DNA of 64,000 nt from Lachnospiraceae bacterium (GCA_024698715.1 JAILRA010000018.1:62001-126000), one strand, 5' to 3'. Shown: positions 1-9,001, counted from the stretch's first letter. Program-made: numbers and translations. The notes: generated from the sequence alone by a model not told the origin.

Positions 1-213
1 CTGATTATGTTCGATCTGTGCACCTATCTGCTGTTCTCCGCCCAAATGACCGGCCAGGAATTTGTGAACGCTTAAGTTAGTGACTTCTTCAATGAGTCTT
101 CCAGTGGTTCCGGTTGCATAAAGTTCATTTTTGCAAAGTATTCCCCTGTATGCTATGCAGAAATTCTGCATAAGTTTCTTTTTTGCATCATGTGCAATTA
201 ACGCTATATTCAT
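1..213 (-). CDS. mgsA: Methylglyoxal synthase, N-terminal part (runs off the window)
   Basis: Reading leftward from the ATG at 213, all 71 codons up to the window edge are open and encode the start of methylglyoxal synthase, which converts dihydroxyacetone phosphate to methylglyoxal plus phosphate (a bypass of lower glycolysis in the cytosol). Visible family motifs are AHDAKK (residues 7-12, matching the His19/Asp20/Lys23 phosphate-site region of the E. coli enzyme), the phosphate-binding ATGTTG (about 33-38), and [11 protein letters not shown] near the break. In E. coli the fourth position of that last motif is the catalytic Asp71 (GGDQQ); here it is Glu, and the preceding SGP is AGH. The gene follows rodA by 37 bases and appears to be the last gene of the mre operon, an arrangement known in Clostridia. 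The C-terminal half is not in the window. Confidence 0.93.
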   Translation of the reverse strand, partial: MNIALIAHDAKKKLMQNFCIAYRGILCKNELYATGTTGRLIEEVTNLSVHKFLAGHLGGEQQIGAQIEHNQ

Positions 214-250
214 ATTTATACCCCATCATTACAGTTTCGGTAAAACCGAT

Positions 251-1405
251 CTATATTTTACTGTTATTATTTTCTTCCTTACTCTGCTTTCTGGACCTCT
301 GCAGTCTGACATTCATTACAAACCCCATACCTATATATAACACAAGCAATGAAGTCAGGCCATAGCTTACAAAAGGCAAAGGCAAACCGGTATTCGGGAA
401 CAATCCCGTGGTAACGCATATATTTATCGTACTCTGGAAGCCTATATATGCGCCCATCCCTCCGGCAATTATCCGCCCCGGCAGATCCGGGGCCTTAAAC
501 GCGACAATAAAACATTCGATAGTTATTAAGATCAGAAGTATTATTATCGTTGCGCTTCCTACGAAGCCAAGTTCTTCTCCGGCGATCGTAAAAATGAAAT
601 CAGTCTGCGGCTCGGAAATAAAATTTCCTTTTTTAACCGAATTTACACCGGTATTGTTGAGCCCTTTTCCGGTCAGCTGTCCGGAACCTATAGCCATGAT
701 AGAATTCTGCTGCTGGAACGCCTCTTCAAGTTCATATTCATCAGGATGAAGCCATGCCAGGATTCTTAACTGCTGATACGGTTTGACGATCTCTTTCTTG
801 ACCAGTACAGAATTCGGCTGTATCAGGATTATGAATACTATTATGAAAGCCGGTATGGCCACGGCAGCCAGTGCAATGAAATACCGGTAATTGATCTCGC
901 CCAAATACAGCAAACTGATAAAAATAAGTGAGAAAACAATGGTTGTCGAAAGATCCGGCTGCTTAAATATCAGAAGAACGGGCGGTACAGCCAGAATGCA
1001 CATTATGGCTATCATGTACCATTGATTGATCCTCTCTTTGAATTTCATTATAAACTGTGCAAAAAATAGAATCAACAGAATTTTTGCCGCCTCGGATGGC
1101 TGAAACCTGATACCGAAAAGCGTAAACCATCTTTTTGCACCAAGCGAAGTATCACCTTTTAATAGTACGGCCAGCAAAAGCGCTATCATTGCAAAATAAT
1201 ACAAAAACCAGATTTTTAGCCATATATGATAATCAATAAAAGAAAGGATTATCAAAACCGCAAGACCCGCCACGAATCCCATCAGCTGTTTTTTTGTATT
1301 ATCGGGCTGTGCGGAATTTACGAGCAGTATTCCCAAAACGGTTATGGTACAAAGATACAGTATTAACTTAAAATCATAATCTTTAAATTTATAATATTTA
1401 AACAT
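251..1405 (-). CDS. rodA: RodA, SEDS-family peptidoglycan glycosyltransferase
   Basis: This 384-residue polytopic membrane protein belongs to the RodA/FtsW/SpoVE (SEDS) family, which polymerises lipid II into glycan strands during cell elongation, working with a class B PBP. About ten hydrophobic segments are visible. SEDS signatures are present: QPSEAAK (102-108), the extracellular loop ending EPQTDFIFTIAGEELGFVG (265-283) with the expected catalytic Asp at about 269, and NTGLPLPFVSYG (338-349). RodA is preferred over FtsW or SpoVE because it sits five bases after a PBP2-type gene and inside the mreBCD cluster. Its Shine-Dalgarno sequence, GGAGGAGG, lies within the glycine codons at the end of pbp2, so the two genes should be translationally linked. 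Confidence 0.95.
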   Translation of the reverse strand: MFKYYKFKDYDFKLILYLCTITVLGILLVNSAQPDNTKKQLMGFVAGLAVLIILSFIDYHIWLKIWFLYYFAMIALLLAVLLKGDTSLGAKRWFTLFGIRFQPSEAAKILLILFFAQFIMKFKERINQWYMIAIMCILAVPPVLLIFKQPDLSTTIVFSLIFISLLYLGEINYRYFIALAAVAIPAFIIVFIILIQPNSVLVKKEIVKPYQQLRILAWLHPDEYELEEAFQQQNSIMAIGSGQLTGKGLNNTGVNSVKKGNFISEPQTDFIFTIAGEELGFVGSATIIILLILITIECFIVAFKAPDLPGRIIAGGMGAYIGFQSTINICVTTGLFPNTGLPLPFVSYGLTSLLVLYIGMGFVMNVRLQRSRKQSKEENNNSKI

Positions 1406-1410
1406 TGATT

Positions 1411-4281
1411 TTAATCTCCTCCTCCGCCGTTGTTGATCGGTGAATTCGCTTCGCCGTTCAACAGTTCGTCAGTATCGGTAATTCCGTAATAATATGCATA
1501 TACGTCTTTTGCCACCTGACCTGCGTTATTCGAGTTATATCCGTTCATGATACGGACCGTAACGGATATTTCGGGATTTGCATAGGGTGCAAAAGATATA
1601 AATAAAGCGTGGCAGGCTTCGTTCCAGGCTTCCTGTGCGGTACCTGTCTTACCGGCAACTTCCAGATCGTAATCAAAATATACTTTATGCCTTACAACTT
1701 CTCTCATGCCCCTCTGGAGCGTGTTCCATATTGAATTGTCCAGAGTAATATAGTTTCTGACTTCGGCCGAATTATCAAGATACAGATTCCCGTCCGAATC
1801 ATATATCTTATCTACCAGAGTAAGGTTGTAAACAGTGCCTTTATTGGCAATTGCTGTCACATATCTCGAAAGACCGATAGTTGTATAAGCATGAGTACCC
1901 TGTCCGATCATGGACGGTACAGGAAATTCATCGGAAACATTGGGATCGGATTCTGCTATCTCAACTCCTGATTTTTCTGACAGACCGAACATATCCGAAT
2001 ATTTATATATCTTTTCGAGTCCGAGTTTCGGATTATAATATCCGTTATCATTCGAAAGTCTGTAGCCGACTTCATAAAAGAAGCAGTTACAGGAATTCGC
2101 AATACCGCCTTCAACGTTCAGATTTCCGTGTGCACCGGGAGATATCCAGCATTTGTGCACTGTTCCGTTCAGTTTGTCGAAATAACCTTTACACTGTATC
2201 GTCGAATCCAGATCGATAACACCTTCGGATAATCCCGCAACCGATGAAACAAGCTTATATGTAGAACCGGGAGCACATTTATACTGGGTTGCGTAATTCC
2301 ATAAAGGCCTCGAATAATCGTTATTTAAAGCAGCCAGATAGTAATTATCGGAATTGGCCAGACGGTTATTGTCATATGAAGGATAAGAAACCAGTGCCAG
2401 AACATCGCCGGTATTGACATCCGTTATGACACAGGAACCCGAACATGGCTCAAGCGCAAGCTGAGCGGGTGTTATCTTAAGGTTTTTGATAAGATCGGTA
2501 ATAAATACGTATGAAGATATCCTTCCGCTCCTTAATGCGGAGATCTCATCTCCCGAAACATCGATAATGTTCTGATCGTATAGAATGATGCAAAGCTGTC
2601 TTCCGGAAATATAATTTCCTGCGATCATGTATTTATATATCTTTTTGGAAAAATCCTTGTTGTTTTTAAGCTTTTCCAATGTTATGTCAACTATTCTGTC
2701 GTATATCTCCTGAGTATCCGAATATTTAACGGTCAGATCCAGATTATTGACATTGATCCAGTTCATATTGATACAGTATGTCAGATAATCCTTCAGTGAT
2801 ATCGTTTCATCCGTAGTCCAAGCAATATACATTTCATCCTCGAGATCGATAAGTTCCTTGTCGAGGATCTTTACATTTTCACTCGAAAGATAATTAACTA
2901 TAAAACTCTGATAGATCTGATATTCCTTGGGAAGATCTCTGTAAGCTTTTGCATTGTCGTCATAAAGCTGATGTCTGATCTCCTCGAATATGTCATACTG
3001 TCTGCTCTGAAAAGCCGAATAAACCTCTTTTTCGGTTTCAGAAGCATATTCTTTTGAGATATGGTTTAAATCGATAACATTATTGTTAATGAGCTGAAAA
3101 TAAACATCATCTATGGGTATCTTGATATCTTCCTGCTTTGTATTTTCAGTCATATTGAATTCTTTTATATTGTCGATCTTGGATACAAGGATACCTGCGA
3201 TTCTCTGTTCGATAAGATTGTATATAGCAATCTGCAGATCATGGTCGATCGTAAGATAAATATCTTTTCCTGTTTTTTCCTCTTTTGTTTTGGTCGAATC
3301 TAGAACCTTTCCCAAAACATCGACGTAAACTGTTTCTTTACCTTTAACACCTTTTAAATACTGTTCCTGAGAAAATTCTATTCCGGTTTTCCCTACAAAA
3401 TCATTTAAGGAATAATCTTCGTCAAGCTGGGAATACTCGTCATATTCTTCCTGAGAGATCATACCCGTATAACCGATTATCTGCGAAAAATAGATCGGAT
3501 CGTTATATTTTCTTACGGAATTCTGATTTACGGAGATTCCGGGCAGAACATCTTCATGTTCCAGGATACTTGCAACGGATTTTTCGGAAACATCCTTTGC
3601 GATAGTTGTTCCCATATATTTCTGATATCCAGTAAGAGACAAAGCATATCTTACGGATACGATCCTTACGGCTTCTTCTTTGGTATATCCGCCTCCGATA
3701 ACAAAAGAATCTTTATTATTGGGATTCTCGTAATATCCGACTGCAAATTTTTTTCTGTTGCAGAAAAATTCCATTACATCGTCGGGAGTCGATGTCTTTT
3801 CCTCATAAGTCAGATCCGAGATCTTCGCCTTCCCGTAAATATCGGCAAGAAATCTCTGAAGCTGGGTGCCTTCGACGCTGAATGCATACTCATCGTTTTC
3901 ATTTACGTATATCTTGAAATCGTTGTTGAAATCATCTCCGTTTTTTCTGAGGATCTTGTATGTTTCGTAAATGATATTGTTTAAAGTAGAATTTTTGTTT
4001 TTTCCGGATTCGATAACGTCTTCGATATTAACATCATAAGAAAGAACATTGTAAGCAAGAAGTACGCCGTTACGGTCATATATGTTTCCTCTGATACCGT
4101 CGATGGATTTTTCCCTTACGATCTTCAGCTCGTAGTTATTAACGTAGTTTTCACCGTTTATGATCTGAAGATTGAAAATTCTTGCCACCAAAACAAAACC
4201 GATAACAAAAAACATGATTATCGGTAAAATCAGTCTGGATTTTAAAAAGCTGATAAATTCTTCTTTAAAATGTTCAAACAT
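1411..4281 (-). CDS. mrdA: Penicillin-binding protein 2 (class B PBP, elongasome transpeptidase) with a large insertion
   Basis: This 956-residue protein has one N-terminal membrane anchor (about 16-38), a dimerisation domain and a penicillin-binding transpeptidase domain that cross-links peptidoglycan outside the membrane. Active-site motifs are intact: S673-T-Y-K676 (SxxK nucleophile), S730-C-N732 (SxN) and K878-T-G-T881. The motif RGNIYDRNG (64-72) is typical of class B PBPs. Most PBP2 proteins are 600-700 residues; here about 240 extra, mostly helical and charged residues (about 365-612) separate the TIDHDLQ segment (344-350) from the start of the transpeptidase fold (SCVITDVNTGDVLALVSYP). 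The frame is open throughout, so this is an insertion, not a frameshift. It follows mreD by three bases and precedes rodA by five, and RodA is its probable partner. The start lacks a strong ribosome-binding site and may depend on coupling to mreD. Confidence 0.93.
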   Translation of the reverse strand: MFEHFKEEFISFLKSRLILPIIMFFVIGFVLVARIFNLQIINGENYVNNYELKIVREKSIDGIRGNIYDRNGVLLAYNVLSYDVNIEDVIESGKNKNSTLNNIIYETYKILRKNGDDFNNDFKIYVNENDEYAFSVEGTQLQRFLADIYGKAKISDLTYEEKTSTPDDVMEFFCNRKKFAVGYYENPNNKDSFVIGGGYTKEEAVRIVSVRYALSLTGYQKYMGTTIAKDVSEKSVASILEHEDVLPGISVNQNSVRKYNDPIYFSQIIGYTGMISQEEYDEYSQLDEDYSLNDFVGKTGIEFSQEQYLKGVKGKETVYVDVLGKVLDSTKTKEEKTGKDIYLTIDHDLQIAIYNLIEQRIAGILVSKIDNIKEFNMTENTKQEDIKIPIDDVYFQLINNNVIDLNHISKEYASETEKEVYSAFQSRQYDIFEEIRHQLYDDNAKAYRDLPKEYQIYQSFIVNYLSSENVKILDKELIDLEDEMYIAWTTDETISLKDYLTYCINMNWINVNNLDLTVKYSDTQEIYDRIVDITLEKLKNNKDFSKKIYKYMIAGNYISGRQLCIILYDQNIIDVSGDEISALRSGRISSYVFITDLIKNLKITPAQLALEPCSGSCVITDVNTGDVLALVSYPSYDNNRLANSDNYYLAALNNDYSRPLWNYATQYKCAPGSTYKLVSSVAGLSEGVIDLDSTIQCKGYFDKLNGTVHKCWISPGAHGNLNVEGGIANSCNCFFYEVGYRLSNDNGYYNPKLGLEKIYKYSDMFGLSEKSGVEIAESDPNVSDEFPVPSMIGQGTHAYTTIGLSRYVTAIANKGTVYNLTLVDKIYDSDGNLYLDNSAEVRNYITLDNSIWNTLQRGMREVVRHKVYFDYDLEVAGKTGTAQEAWNEACHALFISFAPYANPEISVTVRIMNGYNSNNAGQVAKDVYAYYYGITDTDELLNGEANSPINNGGGGD

Positions 4282-4284
4282 GAT

Positions 4285-4803
4285 CTAGGAACTTTCAGCC
4301 GTTTTCTTTTTAAACACATATGCTTCGATAACCCAGAGCAAAGGATAAAGAATAACGGCAACCAGTAATGTAAACACAACCTCGGGTAAAATGATATTGA
4401 CAACATAATAACCGATATTGAATCTGCTCCTCATCAGGAATAAGAAAAAGTAAGTAAAAAAACAGCAGACTATATCGCTTAAGGTTATCATGATCGCTGG
4501 TATTTTTAAGTCTTTTAAATAAAATAAATTGTGGAAAAAGCCGTTCAGATATCCGATCAGCATATAAAGGATCGAATAGAAACCGAATACTTCAAAAGAA
4601 CAGACATCCAGTAATAATCCGCATGCAAAACCGACAAACAATCCTGCCCGGTCTCCCTGCATGAATCCTGTACACGATACAAGAATTATCAGTATGTTAG
4701 GGATGATCCTTGTGATCTTAAGCATTGGGAACAAGGTTGTCTGTAAAACAAAAAAGAGTATTATCAGTAATAAATTTATAATAATTCTTTTGGCTGTTTC
4801 CAT
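4285..4803 (-). CDS. mreD: MreD, rod-shape-determining membrane protein
   Basis: A 172-residue, highly hydrophobic protein with about five or six membrane segments and the MreD-like opening (RIIINLLLIILFFVLQTTLFP, followed by PNILIILV). MreD is the small integral membrane partner of MreC and MreB in the elongation complex; its biochemical role is not settled. Identification rests on size, hydropathy and its place between mreC (eight bases upstream) and pbp2 (three bases downstream), as MreD sequences are poorly conserved. The ATG at 4803 has no strong Shine-Dalgarno sequence, so translation is probably coupled to mreC. Confidence 0.88.
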   Translation of the reverse strand: METAKRIIINLLLIILFFVLQTTLFPMLKITRIIPNILIILVSCTGFMQGDRAGLFVGFACGLLLDVCSFEVFGFYSILYMLIGYLNGFFHNLFYLKDLKIPAIMITLSDIVCCFFTYFFLFLMRSRFNIGYYVVNIILPEVVFTLLVAVILYPLLWVIEAYVFKKKTAESS

Positions 4804-4811
4804 AACTGTTT

Positions 4812-5678
4812 TTATTCAACTTCTGTTTTCAGTTTGGTTATGACCAGAACTTCGCTGATATGTTCGAAATTGACACTCGGAGTCACATAACCCGATACGG
4901 ATAAATGATTCGAATCCTTTTCCATATAGGATATGTTTCCGACCTGAATACCCGGCAGGTAAACATCGGAAATATTGCTTGTGACTATTTTATCTCCTAC
5001 TTCCACATCTTTGGCATTTTCGGAAAGCTGGGAGAAATTAATATAACCGTTTTCCATTGTAGAAAGACTTCCCGAAACGATCAGATGGTCATTGGTGGTA
5101 AGAACCATACAGGATACATTGCTTGTATCGTCTATGATGCTTAATACTCTTGACCAGTTTGCGCCTACTTCGGTGATCCTTCCGACAAGTCCGCCGCCAG
5201 CAAGTACGTTCATCCCGACTTTCATACCGTCATTGGAACCTTTATCGATGATAAAAGTCGAAAACCAGTTTCCTGTTGAACCCGAAATAACACGTGCACC
5301 TGTTTTGGGATAGTCGGAATATGTCTGATCCAGTTCATAGAGTTTTCGAAGTGAGTTTAGCTCATATTTATCCTGCATCAGAATATTGTTTTCATATGTC
5401 AGTTCATCAACCTGCTGCATAAGTTTGTTATTTTTATCAACAAGAGTGTTGACCTGATTGATGAGTTCTTTCTTGGAATAAAGTCTTTCGCCGATGATGC
5501 TTACGCCCTTCTGAAGAGGAACTACCGTAACCGAGACCACCTCGTTTAGCGGTCTTAAAGGAATATCAAAAACAAAAGTAAAAAGCATCAAAATAACACA
5601 GATTCCGGAAAGAATCATAAGCCAGTACTTTGTCGGTAATTTGTATTTTTCTTCAGGTTTTTTAACTAAAGGGCTCAT
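4812..5678 (-). CDS. mreC: MreC, rod-shape-determining protein
   Basis: A 288-residue bitopic protein: short cytoplasmic N-terminus, one membrane helix (about 18-38), a coiled-coil stretch (about 65-118, NQVNTLVDKNNKLMQQVDEL region) and a beta-rich extracellular domain containing the MreC-typical phrases KGSNDGMKVGMNVL, GGLVGRITEVG and SRVLSIIDDTSNVS. MreC forms filaments or dimers outside the membrane that bind and activate PBP2. It lies five bases after mreB and eight before mreD. Length and domain order are normal for the family. Confidence 0.95.
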   Translation of the reverse strand: MSPLVKKPEEKYKLPTKYWLMILSGICVILMLFTFVFDIPLRPLNEVVSVTVVPLQKGVSIIGERLYSKKELINQVNTLVDKNNKLMQQVDELTYENNILMQDKYELNSLRKLYELDQTYSDYPKTGARVISGSTGNWFSTFIIDKGSNDGMKVGMNVLAGGGLVGRITEVGANWSRVLSIIDDTSNVSCMVLTTNDHLIVSGSLSTMENGYINFSQLSENAKDVEVGDKIVTSNISDVYLPGIQVGNISYMEKDSNHLSVSGYVTPSVNFEHISEVLVITKLKTEVE

Positions 5679-5683
5679 ATCTT

Positions 5684-6679
5684 TTAAACTTCAAATGTGA
5701 GATTTCTGTACTTCTTGTTTCTGATGATCTCGGCAATACCGAATATTACGCTGCTTTCCGCATTGTCGGATGTATTAACCTTAAGTCCGGTTCCGTTGGC
5801 GACATTCTGACAGAGATTGCTGACCAGAGAACCGCCGCCGGTAATATAAATTCCGGTCTTAAATATATTCGCACCAATCTCGGGAGGAGTACTTTCGAGA
5901 AGTTCCTTAACATTATCGGTGATCTGAAGGAAACTTTCCTTAAGACATCCTTCAAGAACAAGAGGATCAACATAGCATTCAACAGGAAGGCCGCTGGCAA
6001 CGTTTCTTCCGTAAACAACACCCTTTTCTCCCGCTCTCTTTAGATCCGCGATCTGCATCTTAAGTGCTTCCGCAGATTTGGAACCGATATGCAGATTGTA
6101 TTCTTTTCTGACATTTGCCTTGATAAGATCGTCAAATTTGTTTCCGCCTATCTTTATGAGCTTGGATTTTACGATACCGCCGAATGAAAGGATTGATATT
6201 TCGGTTGTATTATATCCTACATCCACGACCATAACGCCCTGTGAACTCTTAACGTCGATATTGAGTCCCAGAGCACAGGCAATTGATTTTTCGACGACCG
6301 ATACGGTCCTTGCCTTCATGGAAGAATCTTCGATAAGTTCACCGAAAGCTCTTCTTTCAACATCCGTAACGTCGTGAGGGATGGAAATTATATAATCCGA
6401 ATTCTTGTAATTGCCTTTGGTTATTTCGGAAATGAACAGTCTCAAAAGATCCTGCATGTTTTTGATATCCGAGATAACACCATTGTTCAAAGGTGCTGAT
6501 ACAACAATATTGTCAGGCGCTTTTTCAAACATTTCATATGCGGAATCGCCGTAAGCTATAACATTTTTCTTGTTCTCTATGGCGATCATGTTACGCTCTA
6601 CGAAAACACGCTTTTTTTCATGATTATATATACATATTTTGCTGGTACCGAGATCGATACCGAATGAATTGTTAGCCAA
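5684..6679 (-). CDS. mreB: MreB-family actin-like protein, divergent
   Basis: This 331-residue protein is an MreB-type actin homologue that would form membrane-associated filaments and guide the elongation machinery. The phosphate-1 loop FGIDLGTSK (6-14) and the late GIYITGGGSLV (276-286) fit the family. Two parts differ from typical MreB. The phosphate-2 loop, usually DIGGGTTE, reads DVGYNTTE (153-160), and the usual IEEPMAAAIG is VEKSIACALG (129-138). The start is TTG at 6679, preceded by AAGGAG at good spacing; there is no better in-frame ATG upstream. It is the first gene of the mreB-mreC-mreD-pbp2-rodA-mgsA operon and has its own promoter. Position makes the assignment secure even though the sequence is divergent. 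Confidence 0.9.
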   Translation of the reverse strand: MANNSFGIDLGTSKICIYNHEKKRVFVERNMIAIENKKNVIAYGDSAYEMFEKAPDNIVVSAPLNNGVISDIKNMQDLLRLFISEITKGNYKNSDYIISIPHDVTDVERRAFGELIEDSSMKARTVSVVEKSIACALGLNIDVKSSQGVMVVDVGYNTTEISILSFGGIVKSKLIKIGGNKFDDLIKANVRKEYNLHIGSKSAEALKMQIADLKRAGEKGVVYGRNVASGLPVECYVDPLVLEGCLKESFLQITDNVKELLESTPPEIGANIFKTGIYITGGGSLVSNLCQNVANGTGLKVNTSDNAESSVIFGIAEIIRNKKYRNLTFEV

Positions 6680-6713
6680 AACAAATCTCCTTAATCAAGT
6701 TCATTAAATATTT

Positions 6714-6741
6714 ATTATATCAAATTTTCTTATTATTTGCA
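6714..6741 (-). promoter_or_regulatory. Predicted sigma-A promoter of the mre operon
   Basis: On the minus strand a TATAAT -10 hexamer (6714-6719) lies 16 bases after a TGCAAA -35-like hexamer (6736-6741), ending about 35 bases before the mreB start codon. The -10 is a perfect consensus, the -35 is weak. No clear terminator separates the upstream gene, so the mre operon may also receive read-through transcripts. Confidence 0.6.
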
Positions 6742-6766
6742 TCCGTAAGGCGAATTTAGCATTCGA

Positions 6767-8050
6767 TTATTTTATGTCAACCAGTTTCTTCTCGTAAAGG
6801 GTCTGAAGAGATTTGATCATACCGAGTTTGACATGAGGGAAAGTAAGACCACCCTGAAAATAAACGTTATAAGGAGGTTTTACCGGTCCGTCTGCCGAAA
6901 GCTCGATCGAAGAACCCGATATAAAATTACCGGCTGCCATGATCACATTACAGTCATAGCCGGGCATTGCCCAAGGTTCGGGTTTGACAAACGAGTCCAC
7001 GGGTGAAGAAGCCTGAATCCCCTCACAAAACGAGATCATTTTATCCTCGGCGTTAAAAGTGATAGCCTGAATGATATCATGTCTTTCTTCTTTTGAATCG
7101 GGTACGACTTTAAATCCGAGTTTTTCATATAAAGCGGCTGCGAACAGCGCTCCTTTTAAAGAAGATGCAACAACGCAGGGCGCGAGGAAAAGACCCTGAT
7201 AAAAATCTCTTAAAACCGTAAGCGAAGCACCGACTTCTTTTCCGAGTCCCGGAGAAGTAAGTCTGTAAGCGGCATTTTCTACGCATTCTTTCTTACCGCA
7301 GATATATCCTCCGAGAGGTGCAAGTCCGCCGCCCGGATTTTTTATGAGTGAACCTACGACCATATCGGCTCCAACGTCGGAAGGTTCATTTTCCTCAACG
7401 AATTCTCCGTAGCAGTTATCAACCATGCAGATAACTTCGGGTTTGATGTTTTTAACAAAAGAAATAAGCTCACCTATCTGCTTAACACCGAACGAAGGTC
7501 TTGTCTGATATCCTTTAGAACGCTGTATGGTCACGATCTTTGTTTTATCGTTTATTGCTTTTTTGATGTTTTCATAATCGAAAGAACCGTCAGGCAAAAG
7601 ATCTACCTGTCTGTATGAAACGCCGTATTCCTTAAGGGAGCCTTTGCTTTCTCTTATGCCGATAACTTCTTCAAGAGTATCATAAGGCTTTCCCACCGGG
7701 CTTAAAAGTTCGTCACCGGGTCTTAAATTGCTCATTAAAGCCAATGCCAGAGCGTGAGTACCGCATGTTATCTGAGCCCTGACCAGAGCATCTTCGGTAT
7801 GAAATATATCGGCATAGACTTTTTCAAGCGTTTCACGTCCGATATCATTGTATCCGTAACCTGTAGTACCGAGCATGCATGCTTCACTGACGTTGTTTTT
7901 CTGCATTGCCTTAATGACTTTAAGCTGATTGATCTCAGCCATCCTGTCGATCGCTTCGAATCTTTCCTTCAGAGAATCTATCACATTCTCGGAAAACTCC
8001 AATACCTTGTCATCTATTCCGAATTCATTGTAAATATTTGTGTTTTTCAT
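6767..8050 (-). CDS. Methionine gamma-lyase / aluminium-resistance family PLP enzyme (YnbB-like)
   Basis: This 427-residue protein belongs to the fold-type I PLP family often labelled aluminium resistance protein or methionine gamma-lyase family (YnbB of Bacillus). The N-terminal stretch EACMLGTTGYGYND (56-69) and the segment SLIKNPGGGLAPLGGYI (234-250) are characteristic; K237 is the likely PLP-binding lysine. DNCYGEF (211-217) supplies the Asp that contacts the pyridine nitrogen. Related proteins are thought to act on sulphur amino acids, but the true substrate of this branch is not established. It lies nine bases after miaA in the miaB-mutS-mutL-miaA run, a common clostridial arrangement. 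Ribosome-binding site AAAGGA precedes the ATG. Confidence 0.85.
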   Translation of the reverse strand: MKNTNIYNEFGIDDKVLEFSENVIDSLKERFEAIDRMAEINQLKVIKAMQKNNVSEACMLGTTGYGYNDIGRETLEKVYADIFHTEDALVRAQITCGTHALALALMSNLRPGDELLSPVGKPYDTLEEVIGIRESKGSLKEYGVSYRQVDLLPDGSFDYENIKKAINDKTKIVTIQRSKGYQTRPSFGVKQIGELISFVKNIKPEVICMVDNCYGEFVEENEPSDVGADMVVGSLIKNPGGGLAPLGGYICGKKECVENAAYRLTSPGLGKEVGASLTVLRDFYQGLFLAPCVVASSLKGALFAAALYEKLGFKVVPDSKEERHDIIQAITFNAEDKMISFCEGIQASSPVDSFVKPEPWAMPGYDCNVIMAAGNFISGSSIELSADGPVKPPYNVYFQGGLTFPHVKLGMIKSLQTLYEKKLVDIK

Positions 8051-8059
8051 AATGTCCTT

Positions 8060-9001
8060 TTATTCTATTATTTCTTTATTCTTTAAAACTTTTATGATCT
8101 CATTTTCGATCATCTCTTCGTTTAGTTCATCGCGGTTAAGATAGATCGCATCTTTTTCTCTTTTGAAAAAAGTGATCTGTCTTTTGGCGTAATGTCTTGA
8201 ATTCTGTTTTATCAGTTCAACAGCTCTTTCAAGACTTATATTTCCGTTTAAATATTCGATAAGCTCTTTGTATCCGATCGCATTCAGAAAACCGGACTGT
8301 GGATCATATTCATATTTATTAAGAAGTATTCTTGTTTCTTCAAGCAGCCCTTCTTTCATCATGATATCCACTCTTCTGTCTATCTTTTCATATAAATCTT
8401 TTCTGTTTTGATCTATGACAAAATAAGCAAGATTATAAGGTGATGTTTTTAATTGCTGCTCACTGTTATGTTCGGATATTTTCTTATGATGGATCTCATA
8501 AAATTCGATTGCTCTGATAACTCTTTTAACATTCTGTTTCGGAATAATATGAGTTGATTCTTCGTCGATCTCCTTTAATCGTTCAAAAAGAGAATCTTCA
8601 CCGTATTTATTGTAAAATTCGGTTATCTCTTCTCTTTTTAAGTTTTCATCTTCTTCGGTAAAATCAATATCTCTCGTAACAGCCTGGATATAAAAGCCGG
8701 TACCGCCCGCTATTATCGGAATATGACCGTTCGCGTAAATATCATCCATTGCTTTTGTGGCAAGGTTTTTAAAAGTTATCGCATCAAAAGAAGAATCGGG
8801 AGTCAAAACGTCTATAAGATGATGTTTGATTCCCTTCATTTCTTTTTCAGATATTTTGGCCGTACCTATATCCATATATTTATAGATTTGCATCGAATCG
8901 GCGGAGATTATCTCTCCGCCGATATGTTTTGCTATATTAACAGCCAGATTGCTTTTGCCGGTCGCAGTAGCACCCGCAATTACTATCAAAGGCTTTTTCA
9001 T
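8060..9001 (-). CDS. miaA: tRNA dimethylallyltransferase
   Basis: This 313-residue enzyme transfers a dimethylallyl group to N6 of adenosine 37 in tRNAs that read codons beginning with U. It has the P-loop GATATGKS (10-17), the SADSMQIYKYMDIGTAK segment that holds the substrate-binding Asp, and a full-length C-terminal helical region with a QNSRHYAKRQITFFKRE motif typical of MiaA. The ATG overlaps the mutL stop by four bases, indicating coupled translation. MiaB, which adds the methylthio group to the product, is encoded upstream in the same run (14801-16264). Confidence 0.97.
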   Translation of the reverse strand: MKKPLIVIAGATATGKSNLAVNIAKHIGGEIISADSMQIYKYMDIGTAKISEKEMKGIKHHLIDVLTPDSSFDAITFKNLATKAMDDIYANGHIPIIAGGTGFYIQAVTRDIDFTEEDENLKREEITEFYNKYGEDSLFERLKEIDEESTHIIPKQNVKRVIRAIEFYEIHHKKISEHNSEQQLKTSPYNLAYFVIDQNRKDLYEKIDRRVDIMMKEGLLEETRILLNKYEYDPQSGFLNAIGYKELIEYLNGNISLERAVELIKQNSRHYAKRQITFFKREKDAIYLNRDELNEEMIENEIIKVLKNKEIIE

